64,000 nt of DNA, from NCBI GenBank assembly GCA_021647265.1, contig JAKIVA010000003.1, positions 1 to 64,000 of the forward strand, given 5' to 3'. The translations under genes and the position numbers were made by a program. Positions 17,100 through 26,414 of this stretch are shown one piece after another. Under the pieces are notes generated by a model. The model saw nothing but the letters and a program-made list of their open reading frames with translations. It did no database searches and was not told where the DNA came from. This DNA comes from Lutibacter sp. GTDB taxonomy: Bacteria > Bacteroidota > Bacteroidia > Flavobacteriales > Flavobacteriaceae. Each line of letters begins with the position of its first letter. Position 1 is the first letter of the stretch.

Positions 17100-18260
17100 A
17101 TGAATTTTGATTACCTTACTCCTGTAAATGAAACATTGTTGGCTTATGCCAAAATGTTATCTAATTTGTCTTTTGGGCAATGTATGGATATCTATACTAC
17201 ACAAAACAAATTTCCTAATCTTACCAATAAAAAAATTGCAATAATAGGCGTTGAAGAAAGAAGAGCCTCTGTTGGAAATTATAGTAGTGATTTTAATTTA
17301 GACGAAATACGAAAAGAACTTTATAAATTATTCCCTGGTAATTGGCCAATGAATGTAGTTGATTTAGGTAATATTTCACCGGGAAATACTATCGAAGACA
17401 CTTATTTTGCTTTAGGTGAATTATTGTCTTATTTGATAAAAAATAAAATTATTCCGGTAATTATTGGTGGAGGTCAAGATTTAACTTATGCTAATTACAG
17501 AGCCTACGATAAGTTAGAACAAACTGTAAATATTGTAGCAGTTGATAATAAATTTGATTTGGGAACTATTGAAGATCAGTTAACTTCTCAATCTTATCTA
17601 AGTAAAATAGTGATGAATAAGCCCAATAATTTATTCAATTACAGTAATATTGGCTACCAAACATATTTTAATCCTCAAGATGAATTAGATTTGTTAGACA
17701 GTTTATATTTTGAGGCACACAGACTTGGAGAAGTTTCAAGTTCAATTCAATTAGTAGAACCTATTTTACGCGATTCAGATATTGTAAGTGTTGATCTCTC
17801 TTCAATAAGAAGAGCTGATGCTCCCGCAAATAATAACGCTACACCTAATGGTTTTACAGGTGCTGAAATTTGTGCTATTTCTCGTTATGCAGGTATTAGT
17901 GATAAAGTAACCTCGTTTGGCATATATGAGTATAACCCTAAATTAGACAGTAACAATCAAACAGCACAATTAATTTCACAAATGATATGGTATTTTATTG
18001 AAGGTGTAAATTATAGAGCAAATGATTACCCGTTTGGTTTGAAAGAAAACTACAAAAAATATATTGTTCCAATTGAAGATCAAGTATTAAATTTTCATAA
18101 GAGTAATAAAAGCGGACGTTGGTGGATGGAAATTAATTTAAATGAAAATAATAAATTTAAGAGACATGCGTTAATACCTTGTACATATCAAGATTATATT
18201 AGCGCCACAAATCAGGAAATACCCGATAGATGGATTAAAACGCTAAAAAAATTAGTGTAA
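17100..18260 (+). CDS. Arginase/formimidoylglutamase-fold protein with lost metal ligands
   Basis: A 386-residue member of the ureohydrolase superfamily. The fold's motifs are recognisable but altered: GGGQD (123-127) where active enzymes have a metal-binding His, D149-N-K-F-D153 in place of DAHxD, and SVDLSSIRRADAP in place of SxDxDxxDPxxxP. Roughly half of the six manganese ligands are therefore replaced, and hydrolase activity is doubtful. It lies between topA and gldK on the same strand. Databases usually label such genes formimidoylglutamase. From the residues seen I would call it a pseudoenzyme or an enzyme of changed chemistry. Confidence 0.82.
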   Translation: MNFDYLTPVNETLLAYAKMLSNLSFGQCMDIYTTQNKFPNLTNKKIAIIGVEERRASVGNYSSDFNLDEIRKELYKLFPGNWPMNVVDLGNISPGNTIEDTYFALGELLSYLIKNKIIPVIIGGGQDLTYANYRAYDKLEQTVNIVAVDNKFDLGTIEDQLTSQSYLSKIVMNKPNNLFNYSNIGYQTYFNPQDELDLLDSLYFEAHRLGEVSSSIQLVEPILRDSDIVSVDLSSIRRADAPANNNATPNGFTGAEICAISRYAGISDKVTSFGIYEYNPKLDSNNQTAQLISQMIWYFIEGVNYRANDYPFGLKENYKKYIVPIEDQVLNFHKSNKSGRWWMEINLNENNKFKRHALIPCTYQDYISATNQEIPDRWIKTLKKLV

Positions 18261-18322
18261 AAAAGGTTGTTTAAATATAATAAAACCTATTTTTTGTTGT
18301 TTTAAACACAATAAAGAAAATA

Positions 18323-18353
18323 TTGGTTTTTAAAATAATTAGTAATAGGTTTG
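18323..18353 (+). promoter_or_regulatory. Promoter of the gldKLMN operon
   Basis: TTG (18323-18325), 20-nt spacer, TAGGTTTG (18346-18353). The expected start site lies near 18359, only a few bases before the first gldK ATG, which favours the second ATG at 18378 as the real start. Confidence 0.55.
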
Positions 18354-18362
18354 CCTTAATAG

Positions 18363-19742
18363 ATGAAGAAAATTATTATGAAGAAAATATCATTGTATAT
18401 TTTAGTAGCTTTTTTAGCATATAGCTGTGGCTCTAATGATCAAGGAGAGTTAGTTGGAGTTAGATCAAAAAGCACTTGGCATACAAAAAAACCACTTGGA
18501 ATGGTCTTAATTCCAGGAGGTTCTTTTACAATGGGAAAAGAAGATGAAGATGTAGCGGCATCTTTAAATACACCAACCAGAACAGTTACCGTTAGACCGT
18601 ATTATATGGACGAAACTGAAATTACAAATGCTGAATATAAAGAGTTTGTATATTGGGTTAGAGATTCTATTGTAAGAACACAATTAGCACTGTTATCAGA
18701 ATTAATGTCTGATGATGCCAACAAGGTGTTAGAGAATTATCAGTTTAAAAATATTGACACTACCAAAATGACTCCATATCAAAAGTATATGATGAATAAT
18801 TATGGTAGCTTAGGAGACGTAAATTCTCCATTACAAGGAAGAGCATTAAATTGGGATGAAGATTTAATTTGGGACCCAAATGATTTCCCAGATGAATATT
18901 ACTCTGAAGTAATGGATACAATGTATGTACCAATTGAAGATAGCTTTGATGGAAAAAGAATTTTGGATACCAAAAAACTTAAATATAAATACTCTTGGTT
19001 AGATAGAAGTTCTGCAGCAAGAAAAAAAGGAGCAAGAAAAGACTTTATAAAGCAAGAAACAGTTGAAATTTATCCAGATACAACCGTATGGGTAAAAGAT
19101 TTTAATTATTCTTACAATGACCCTATGCACCAAGATTATTTTTATCACCAAGCTTATAATGGATATCCTGTAGTTGGTGTGACATGGAGTCAAGCAAAAG
19201 CATTTTGTAGTTGGAGAACAAAAAAGAAAAATGATTTTTTACACTCAAGAAAAAACCCAAGTTCAGTACCAGCTTTTAGACTGGCTACTGAAGCTGAGTG
19301 GGAATATGCTGCACGAGGTGGCTTAGAGTATGCAACATACCCTTGGGGTGGCCCATATACTACAACTGATAGAGGATGCTTTTTAGCAAATTTTAAACCT
19401 AGCAGAGGGAATTATGCTGTTGATGGAGCTTTATATACGGTAGAAGCTAAATCATACAATCCAAATGATTATGGCTTGTACAATATGGCAGGTAATGTTT
19501 CAGAATGGACAAACACAGCTTATAGTGAAGCGTCATATTACATTGGCTCAACAATGAATCCAAATGTGGAAATGACAAAAAATCATAGAAAAATAATTAG
19601 AGGAGGCTCATGGAAAGATGTTGCTTACTTTTTACAGGTAAGTACGCGTGATTATGAATATGCAGACTCAGCGAGAAGCTATATTGGATTTAGAACAGTG
19701 CAAGATTTTCTTGGTACGAACATAAATGGAAAAAAAAATTAA
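18363..19742 (+). CDS. gldK: Gliding motility / type IX secretion lipoprotein GldK
   Basis: GldK forms, with GldN, the ring attached to the outer membrane in the type IX secretion system that exports CTD-bearing proteins and SprB-type adhesins. The protein has a lipoprotein signal (ILVAFLAYSC) and then a formylglycine-generating-enzyme (SUMF1) fold: GMVLIPGGSFTMG, YYMDETEITNAEYKEFV, PVVGVTWSQAKAFCSW, RLATEAEWEYAARGG, NVSEWTN and the closing RSYIGFRTV. The catalytic cysteines of true FGE are not evident. ATG at 18363 gives 459 residues; ATG at 18378 (MKKISLY) fits the promoter better. First gene of gldKLMN. Confidence 0.96.
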   Translation: MKKIIMKKISLYILVAFLAYSCGSNDQGELVGVRSKSTWHTKKPLGMVLIPGGSFTMGKEDEDVAASLNTPTRTVTVRPYYMDETEITNAEYKEFVYWVRDSIVRTQLALLSELMSDDANKVLENYQFKNIDTTKMTPYQKYMMNNYGSLGDVNSPLQGRALNWDEDLIWDPNDFPDEYYSEVMDTMYVPIEDSFDGKRILDTKKLKYKYSWLDRSSAARKKGARKDFIKQETVEIYPDTTVWVKDFNYSYNDPMHQDYFYHQAYNGYPVVGVTWSQAKAFCSWRTKKKNDFLHSRKNPSSVPAFRLATEAEWEYAARGGLEYATYPWGGPYTTTDRGCFLANFKPSRGNYAVDGALYTVEAKSYNPNDYGLYNMAGNVSEWTNTAYSEASYYIGSTMNPNVEMTKNHRKIIRGGSWKDVAYFLQVSTRDYEYADSARSYIGFRTVQDFLGTNINGKKN

Positions 19743-19771
19743 CCCTAACCAAAAACTTTAAAACTTAAATT

Positions 19772-20407
19772 ATGGCACAAAGTAGAAACACAAAAAAATT
19801 ATTTAATTATGCTTATGGGATTGGAGCAGCAATAGTAATTTTAGGAGCGTTGTTTAAAATTCAGCACTGGACAGGTGGAGGTACAATGCTTTCAATAGGT
19901 ATGATTGTTGAAGCAGCTGTATTCTTTATTTCTGCATTTGATTCAGTTGATGAAGATTTAGATTGGTCTTTAGTTTACCCAGAACTAGGGACTGGAAATA
20001 AAAAAGATAAAGAGAGAAAAGACGTAAGAGAATCACAGAGTCTTTTATCCCAAAAACTAGATGAAATGCTTAAAGATGCCAAATTGGATGCCAGTTTAAT
20101 GTCTAGTTTAAGTGAAAGTATTCAAAATTTTAAAGGGGCTGCTGAAAACATTGCGCCTGCCGTAGATTCAATTGCCGCAACAAATAAATATAGCGAACAA
20201 CTTTCGTTGGCTGCTACTCAAATGGAATCATTAAATAGTTTATACAAATTACAACTCGATAGCACTAGTAGACAAGCTGAAATTAACGAGCAGGTAACTA
20301 TAAATGCAGGTAAATTAAAAGAGCAAATGGAATCTTTAGCTACAAATTTATCCTCATTAAATGGTGTGTATGGAGGAATGTTATCTGCAATGTCAAGCAA
20401 AAACTAA
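19772..20407 (+). CDS. gldL: Type IX secretion / gliding motor subunit GldL
   Basis: Inner-membrane half of the GldLM rotary motor that uses the proton gradient to drive gliding and type IX secretion. Two transmembrane helices sit at about 13-30 (GIGAAIVILGALFKIQHW) and 38-57; the second carries an intramembrane Glu in GMIVEAAVFFIS, the type of residue implicated in proton coupling. The remaining 150 residues are a cytoplasmic, largely helical tail. 211 residues is a usual length. It follows gldK by 29 bp and precedes gldM by 41 bp. Confidence 0.96.
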   Translation: MAQSRNTKKLFNYAYGIGAAIVILGALFKIQHWTGGGTMLSIGMIVEAAVFFISAFDSVDEDLDWSLVYPELGTGNKKDKERKDVRESQSLLSQKLDEMLKDAKLDASLMSSLSESIQNFKGAAENIAPAVDSIAATNKYSEQLSLAATQMESLNSLYKLQLDSTSRQAEINEQVTINAGKLKEQMESLATNLSSLNGVYGGMLSAMSSKN

Positions 20408-20448
20408 TTAGTTGAAAAACTATTTTATTAACCAAAAAACTAATTAGA

Positions 20449-21978
20449 ATGGCTTCAGGTAAACTCTCACCAAGGCAGAAAATGATAAACCTTATGTACT
20501 TAATTTTCATTGCAATGTTAGCAATGCAAATGTCTAAAGAGGTACTCTCTGCTTTTGGTTATATGAATGAAAAACTGACAGAAAATAATATTACTACCGC
20601 TGCAAAAAATGCGGCTACTTTACAAAATTTATCAACTAAAGCTCAAGAACAACCAGAAAAATATGCTAGTTTGTTTGCAATGGCGAAAAAGGTAGATGAA
20701 CTCTCTAAAAATTTTAGTGATTATCTAGCTAAGGAAAAAGATTTTTTCTTAAAAAAAGTTGACGATCCCACCAATTATGAAACAATGGATAATGCCAACA
20801 TTGTAAATGAATACTTTTTTAAAGGTGATAATTTTACCGCGGAAGGACAAGAATTTTTAGACCAAATTAATAATTATAGAAATGCTATAGTTAAACTATT
20901 AGGAGATAAAAACCCATTGACAAAAAATGTGAATAAGAGATTTGACACATCTGACCAAGATACAGCAGATGGTAAACAGTCTTGGTTAGAAAATAGGTAT
21001 GAAGGATTTCCTTTAATATCCACAATAACCAATTTAACGTCTTTGCAAACAGATATTGTAACCACACAGTCTGAAATTTATGGAAGTCTTTTAGGTGGGC
21101 AATTAGAAAGTGACGTTTCTATGTCTAATTATAAAACAATTTTAATTCCTGAAAAATCAGCATTTTTTCAAGGTGAAAATTTTAAAGGAAAAATAGTATT
21201 AGGTAGATATGATGCTTCTTTAAAGCCTTCAGAAGTTGTAGTTAATGGTAAAAATATTACCAAATTAGAAGATGGAGGCGCAATATTAGATTTTCCAGCA
21301 GGAGCTGTTGGTGAACGTGAAATTAAAGGGAAATTTGTTTTCATTGAAAATGGAAAACCTGTAGAAATACCAATTTCAAGTTCTTACGCGGTTATACCAA
21401 AACCAAATAGTGCCGTTATTTCAGCCGATAAAATGAATGTTGTGTATAGGGGAGTGCCAAACCCTATGACAATTTCAATTCCTGGAATACCCGATAATTT
21501 AGTTAAAGCTACCGGAGTTGGATTAAATAAAGTCAAGGGATCTGGGAAGTATGTTATGACGCCTAAATCTGGAAGAGAAGTGAAAATTAGTGTTTCTGGA
21601 AAATTACCAAACGGACAAACAATAACGACTTCTCAAAAATTTAGAATTAAAGATATACCTTCTCCAAGAGGCTCAGTTAGAAAAGAGATGGGTTATGTGA
21701 AAATGCCTAAAACGACACTAACAAAAGTTACTGTTGGTGCAGAATTACCAGATTTTGATTTTGATTTAAAATTGAAAACTTTTGGTTTTACTGTAAAGGT
21801 ACCAGGTCAGTCTGCAGTTGTTGTTAAAGGTAATAGAATGAGTGCACAAGCGATAAAAGCAATCTCTAAAGCAAAAAGAGGAGATGTAATTGCAATATTT
21901 GATATAAAATCGTCGTTAGTAGGAAATAATTCTTATAAGATTAAAAATGCTGCAGCAGTTAGTATAGAAATACAATAA
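20449..21978 (+). CDS. gldM: Type IX secretion / gliding motor subunit GldM
   Basis: The second motor protein: one N-terminal transmembrane helix (LMYLIFIAMLAMQM, about 14-30, preceded by the conserved SPRQKMINLMY) and a long periplasmic shaft of helical and Ig-like domains that reaches the GldKN ring. Residues 30-220 form the helical first domain. From about 225 the beta domains begin (ESDVSMSNYKTILIPEKSAF). The C-terminal domain contains GYVKMPKTTLTKVTVGAELP. 509 residues is typical. Adjacent to gldL and gldN in the canonical order. Confidence 0.96.
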   Translation: MASGKLSPRQKMINLMYLIFIAMLAMQMSKEVLSAFGYMNEKLTENNITTAAKNAATLQNLSTKAQEQPEKYASLFAMAKKVDELSKNFSDYLAKEKDFFLKKVDDPTNYETMDNANIVNEYFFKGDNFTAEGQEFLDQINNYRNAIVKLLGDKNPLTKNVNKRFDTSDQDTADGKQSWLENRYEGFPLISTITNLTSLQTDIVTTQSEIYGSLLGGQLESDVSMSNYKTILIPEKSAFFQGENFKGKIVLGRYDASLKPSEVVVNGKNITKLEDGGAILDFPAGAVGEREIKGKFVFIENGKPVEIPISSSYAVIPKPNSAVISADKMNVVYRGVPNPMTISIPGIPDNLVKATGVGLNKVKGSGKYVMTPKSGREVKISVSGKLPNGQTITTSQKFRIKDIPSPRGSVRKEMGYVKMPKTTLTKVTVGAELPDFDFDLKLKTFGFTVKVPGQSAVVVKGNRMSAQAIKAISKAKRGDVIAIFDIKSSLVGNNSYKIKNAAAVSIEIQ

Positions 21979-21989
21979 AATAATTTTAA

Positions 21990-22892
21990 ATGAAGAATAA
22001 GAAAAATATTGGAGTCTTTTTTTTGGCATTTGTACTGTTCAGTGCTACATACGCACAGTCAAATTTATTGAATGCAAAAAAACCTTCTGATATTGGAAAA
22101 AAAACACCTGAACAATTAGCTGTTGATAATGATAAACCATTAGAATATGGGTATATAGATGATAGAGATATTTTATGGTCTAAAGTGGTATGGGAATATA
22201 TAGATTTAAATGAAAAAATTAATTTACCTATGTATTACCCTGTAGATACTACTAATGTCTCAAGTAGTAGACGCTCTTTATTTGATACGCTTTTAAGAGG
22301 TATTAAAAATGGTGAAATAACCGAAGTTTATGATGATTCTTATTTTGCAGCTAAAATGACAAAATCTGAAATAAATGCCAAACTATTTAGAATTGATACT
22401 ACTGATGTTGGTTTTGATGAATTGAATGCAGGTAACACTAATATTGAAGAATATATAGATAAAATTAACCTAACCTCTCAAGATATTGAAGGATTTAAAA
22501 TAAAAGGGCTTTGGTATTTTGACAAAAGACAAGGAGAATTAAAATACCGTTTATTGGCATTAGCACCTGTTGCTCCAGATGTACAAATAATGGGTAGAGA
22601 TGATATGGATGTTTCAGAACAGTTAGCGTTGTTTTGGGTTTGGTTTCCTGATGCAAGAAATACGCTTCACAACATGAAAGTTTTTAATCAAAAAAATTCG
22701 GCATATCCAATTTCATTTGACCATTTATTAAATGCAAGGAGATTTAACTCAATTATATATAGAGAAGAAAATATTTATGGAGACAGAGATGTAGCTGAAT
22801 ATGTTAAAGGAAATGCATTGTTTCAAGTAATGGAGTCTAATAGAATTAAAGATGAAATTAGAAATAAAGAATTAGATATGTGGAATTACTAA
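21990..22892 (+). CDS. gldN: Type IX secretion / gliding protein GldN
   Basis: Periplasmic partner of GldK in the outer-membrane-associated ring. A Sec signal peptide (VFFLAFVLFSATYAQ) is followed by the family opening with DDRDILWSKVVWEYIDLNEK and NLPMYYPVD, then the conserved core WYFDKRQGELKYRLLALAPV and LFWVWFPDARNTLHNMKVFN. 300 residues is normal. It ends the gldKLMN operon and is followed 18 bp later by a strong terminator. Confidence 0.96.
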   Translation: MKNKKNIGVFFLAFVLFSATYAQSNLLNAKKPSDIGKKTPEQLAVDNDKPLEYGYIDDRDILWSKVVWEYIDLNEKINLPMYYPVDTTNVSSSRRSLFDTLLRGIKNGEITEVYDDSYFAAKMTKSEINAKLFRIDTTDVGFDELNAGNTNIEEYIDKINLTSQDIEGFKIKGLWYFDKRQGELKYRLLALAPVAPDVQIMGRDDMDVSEQLALFWVWFPDARNTLHNMKVFNQKNSAYPISFDHLLNARRFNSIIYREENIYGDRDVAEYVKGNALFQVMESNRIKDEIRNKELDMWNY

Positions 22893-22910
22893 TTATTAGA
22901 TTACAAAAAC

Positions 22911-22942
22911 AAAAAACTCTTGCTATTTGCAGGAGTTTTTTG
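22911..22942 (+). terminator. Terminator of gldKLMN
   Basis: AAAAAACTCTTGC (22911-22923) pairs with GCAGGAGTTTTTT (22929-22941), one G-T pair, 5-nt loop, T-rich tail. It lies before the ATG of the next gene at 22965 and argues against a longer start for that gene. Confidence 0.85.
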
Positions 22943-22964
22943 TTTTTATAGAAAAAACGATTTT

Positions 22965-24011
22965 ATGAAGGTAGATTATATTATTGTAGGTTTGGGGTTG
23001 GCTGGTTTAGCCTTTGCTGAAGAATTAGAAAAAAACCAAAAATCATTTGTAGTATATGAAGATAACTCTCAAAATTCTTCAATTGTAGCAGGAGGCATGT
23101 ATAATCCTGTTATTTTAAAACGATTTACACCTGTTTGGAATGCTGTTAAACAATTAAAAACAGCAATACCCTTTTATAAAAATTTAGAAAAAAAATTTAC
23201 GAACAAGTATAATTACTCAATAGATATTTATAGAATATTTAAATCAATTGAAGAACAAAATAATTGGTTTGTTGCTTGTGATAAACCATTGCTTACGAAT
23301 TTTATGTTTCCCAAAATAATAGAGACGAAGATAACAGGTGTTATTGCAAACTATGGCTTTGGAAAATTAATAAATACAGGAAGAATTGACACGAACTCAC
23401 TACTTCAAGATTACCGGAAATATTTATTGAAGAAAAAAATAATCGAAAATGAAAGTTTTGATTATACGCAACTAAAAATTAGCAAAAAAACTATTAAATA
23501 TAAAAAAGTTAAAGCATTAAAGATTGTTTTTTGTGAGGGGTTTGGTATGATTAATAACCCGTTTTTTAATTACTTACCAATGCAAGAAGCAAAAGGAGAA
23601 TTGATAACTATTTATGCTCCTACATTAAATATAGATTTTTTAATAAAAGCAGCAGTATTTGTGCTTCCTCTAGGGAATAATTATTATAAAATTGGTGCTA
23701 CTTTTAATTGGAAAGATAAAACAAAGGAGCCCACGCCAAACGGAAAGCAAGAATTGCTTGTTAAATTAAATTCCTTTATTACTGTTCCTTACACAATTGT
23801 TAATCATACAGCAGGCATTAGACCAACAGTTAAAGACAGAAGACCTTTGGTAGGAAAACATCCAACGTATCAAAATTTAGCCATCTTAAATGGTTTAGGA
23901 ACTCGTGGGGTTATGATTGCTCCAACAATTGCCAATGAACTCTACAATCATTTAGAAAATGGACTTGAACTAGACAAAGAAATCTCTATTGCTCGTTTTG
24001 GTTATTTTTAG
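22965..24011 (+). CDS. FAD-dependent oxidoreductase (DAO/GlpO type)
   Basis: A 348-residue flavoprotein. The N-terminal Rossmann dinucleotide motif is YIIVGLGLAGLAFAEELE with Glu/Asp at the end of strand 2 (VVYEDNS). The middle has GELITIYAP, and the C-terminal FAD-closing motif is AGIRPTVKDRRPLVG, as in the DAO family of amine and amino-acid oxidases. The substrate is unknown. I start it at ATG 22965 because the longer frame begins inside the gldN terminator. It is convergent with the DUF983 gene, overlapping by 26 bp at the 3' end. Confidence 0.85.
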   Translation: MKVDYIIVGLGLAGLAFAEELEKNQKSFVVYEDNSQNSSIVAGGMYNPVILKRFTPVWNAVKQLKTAIPFYKNLEKKFTNKYNYSIDIYRIFKSIEEQNNWFVACDKPLLTNFMFPKIIETKITGVIANYGFGKLINTGRIDTNSLLQDYRKYLLKKKIIENESFDYTQLKISKKTIKYKKVKALKIVFCEGFGMINNPFFNYLPMQEAKGELITIYAPTLNIDFLIKAAVFVLPLGNNYYKIGATFNWKDKTKEPTPNGKQELLVKLNSFITVPYTIVNHTAGIRPTVKDRRPLVGKHPTYQNLAILNGLGTRGVMIAPTIANELYNHLENGLELDKEISIARFGYF

Positions 24012-24384
24012 TTGTATTTTTTTGATATTTTATAAATATATTAATCCAAATTATTCGTGAAAGTCTAATAGTAATAGGAACTGTCAATACTAATACAATT
24101 ACAATTGGAATAAAACGTTGAAGTAAATTTAAATTAAAAAATAAAGTTGCAATTATAAATGTTATTATTGAGAGGCCAACAGTAAGAGCATAATTAATAT
24201 ACATGGCTCCATAAAAAAAAGAGGGCTCTATAGTATATTTCAAGCCACAATTAGAACATTTTTCGTGCATTTGAAAGGCTTTATGTAGTTTGAAAATGTT
24301 TTTTTCTTTCATAAAATCACCTTCATGGCACTTAGGGCATTTGTTAAAAAAAATACTGTATAATTTGGTTCCTTTTTTTATCAT
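23986..24384 (-). CDS. DUF983 membrane protein
   Basis: A 132-residue protein. The N-terminus carries a zinc-ribbon-like pair, NKCPKCHEGDFM and EKCSNCGLKYTIEPSFFYGA, the DUF983 signature, followed by two transmembrane helices (about 60-80 and 85-105) and a basic tail. DUF983 proteins are common in Bacteroidota and Alphaproteobacteria and their role is unknown. The 3' end overlaps the FAD oxidoreductase gene tail-to-tail. Confidence 0.85.
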   Translation of the reverse strand: MIKKGTKLYSIFFNKCPKCHEGDFMKEKNIFKLHKAFQMHEKCSNCGLKYTIEPSFFYGAMYINYALTVGLSIITFIIATLFFNLNLLQRFIPIVIVLVLTVPITIRLSRIIWINIFIKYQKNTTKNNQNEQ

Positions 24385-24416
24385 TTCACATCAAAAAACA
24401 AAATTAAAAACTTTAA

Positions 24417-24447
24417 TTGAGTTGCACACTTTTTTATAGTAAGTTTG
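24417..24447 (+). promoter_or_regulatory. Promoter of the ABC-F gene
   Basis: TTG (24417-24419), 20-nt spacer, TAAGTTTG (24440-24447), about 46 nt before the ATG at 24494. Confidence 0.5.
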
Positions 24448-24493
24448 CAATGTTTTTATTAAAAACAAATTTACATTAAATTATAAAATAGTA

Positions 24494-26410
24494 ATGCTTA
24501 ACGTACATAATTTAACAGTTTCATTTGCCGGTTCCAATTTATTTTCTGGAATTACTTTTAAGTTAAATAAAGGGGATAGAATAGGATTGATAGGGAAAAA
24601 TGGAGCGGGAAAATCTACTCTTTTAAAGGTGATTTCTAAAGATATAGAAAGTACAAGTGGTACTATGGCATTTGATAAAGATGTGCATATTGGGTTTTTA
24701 CGTCAGGATATAGATTTTGTTGAAGGACGAACAATTTTAGAAGAAGCTTATCAAGCTTTTGAAGAAATTAAAAGGCTAGAAATTAAATTAGAAAAAATAA
24801 ATCAAGAACTAGTAGAAAGAACCGATTATGAAAGTGAATACTATCATGATTTAATGGTAGATTTAAATGAATGTACGCATAGGTATGAACTTTTGGGAGG
24901 CTATAACTATAAAGGGAATACTGAAAAAATTCTTCAAGGGCTTGGATTTCAGAGAGAAGATTTTGATAAACTGACTAATACTTTTTCCGGTGGATGGAGA
25001 ATGCGTATTGAATTAGCTAAATTATTATTACAAAATAATGATATTTTATTATTAGATGAACCAACCAATCATTTAGATATTGAATCTATTATTTGGTTAG
25101 AAAATTTTTTAAAAAATTACTCGGGAGCTATTATGTTGGTGTCGCATGATAAAATGTTTTTAAATAATGTTACCAACAGAACCATTGAAATTTCTTTAGG
25201 GAAAATATACGATTATAAAAAACCATATTCTCAATTTTTATTGTTACGTGGTGAGATAAAAGAAAAACAATTACAAGCACAAAAAAACCAAGAGAAAGAA
25301 ATAAAAGCCACACAAATATTAATTGATAAATTTAGAGCTAAAGCCAACAAAGCATCTATGGCACAATCTCTAATAAAAAAATTGGATAAGGTAGAACGTA
25401 TAGAAGTAGATACAGATGATAACGCTGTAATGAATGTTCGTTTTCAAGTTTCAAAAGATCCTGGAAAAATTGTTATTGAAGCAGAAAATTTATCTAAAAG
25501 TTATGGAGATAAACATGTATTAGAAAACGTAAACCTATTAATTGAACGCAATAGTAAAATAGCTTTTGTTGGTCAAAACGGACAAGGCAAATCTACTTTA
25601 GCAAAAATTATTGTGGGCGAAATAGCTTATGGAGGACATTTAAAATTGGGACATAATGTAGAAATTGGATATTTTGCTCAAAATCAATCTGAATACCTTG
25701 AACCAGAAAAAACGGTTTTAGAAATTATGGAAGATGCTTCTACAGATGCAAACCGAGTTAAGGTAAGAGATATGTTGGGAGCCTTTTTGTTTGGAGGGGA
25801 TGCTGTAGATAAAAAAGCTAAAATGCTTTCGGGAGGAGAAAGAAATAGATTGGCTTTGTGTAAATTATTATTATCGCCTTTTAACGTGTTAATAATGGAT
25901 GAGCCAACCAACCATTTAGATATTGCCTCTAAAAATGTGCTTAAAAGTGCATTGAAAAAATTTAAAGGAACTTTAATTTTAGTATCACATGACCGTGAAT
26001 TTTTACAGGGGCTAGCAACTACGGTTTATGGTTTTAAAGACAAGGAAATTAAAGAATATTTAGGGGATATAAATTATTTCTTAGAACAACACCAAATAGA
26101 AAATTTACGCGAAGCTGAAAAAAGAACTATTGTTGAAAAAAAGAAAGGTGCTACTAAAAACGAAGAGATTCAAACAAGAAAAATTGAAGATAAAGAACTT
26201 AAAAAGCTAAAAAATAAATTAAACAAAATTGAAACGCAAATTGATGAATTAGAAATAGAAATTTCTGAAATGGATTTAGCATTAGCTGAAGATTACGAAA
26301 TAACTTCAACAAAACACAATTTTTTCGAAATTTATAAAACTAAAAAAAATACTATTGAAAAGTTAATGGAAGAATGGACTTTGCTTGAGGAGAAATTAGA
26401 GTCTAACTAA
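24494..26410 (+). CDS. ABC-F family ATPase (ribosome-associated type)
   Basis: A soluble duplicated ABC ATPase of 638 residues with no membrane domain. First cassette: GKNGAGKST, FSGGWRMRIELAKLL, LLLDEPTNHLD. Second cassette: GQNGQGKST, LSGGERNRLALCKLL, LIMDEPTNHLD. The linker between them is the charged helical P-site tRNA interaction motif region. A C-terminal coiled coil of about 90 residues (KELKKLKNKLNKIETQID...) is as in Uup-like and YfmR-like proteins. ABC-F proteins act on stalled or initiating ribosomes. Which subclass this is cannot be settled by eye. The next gene follows after 4 bp. Confidence 0.92.
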   Translation: MLNVHNLTVSFAGSNLFSGITFKLNKGDRIGLIGKNGAGKSTLLKVISKDIESTSGTMAFDKDVHIGFLRQDIDFVEGRTILEEAYQAFEEIKRLEIKLEKINQELVERTDYESEYYHDLMVDLNECTHRYELLGGYNYKGNTEKILQGLGFQREDFDKLTNTFSGGWRMRIELAKLLLQNNDILLLDEPTNHLDIESIIWLENFLKNYSGAIMLVSHDKMFLNNVTNRTIEISLGKIYDYKKPYSQFLLLRGEIKEKQLQAQKNQEKEIKATQILIDKFRAKANKASMAQSLIKKLDKVERIEVDTDDNAVMNVRFQVSKDPGKIVIEAENLSKSYGDKHVLENVNLLIERNSKIAFVGQNGQGKSTLAKIIVGEIAYGGHLKLGHNVEIGYFAQNQSEYLEPEKTVLEIMEDASTDANRVKVRDMLGAFLFGGDAVDKKAKMLSGGERNRLALCKLLLSPFNVLIMDEPTNHLDIASKNVLKSALKKFKGTLILVSHDREFLQGLATTVYGFKDKEIKEYLGDINYFLEQHQIENLREAEKRTIVEKKKGATKNEEIQTRKIEDKELKKLKNKLNKIETQIDELEIEISEMDLALAEDYEITSTKHNFFEIYKTKKNTIEKLMEEWTLLEEKLESN

Positions 26411-26414
26411 ACAC

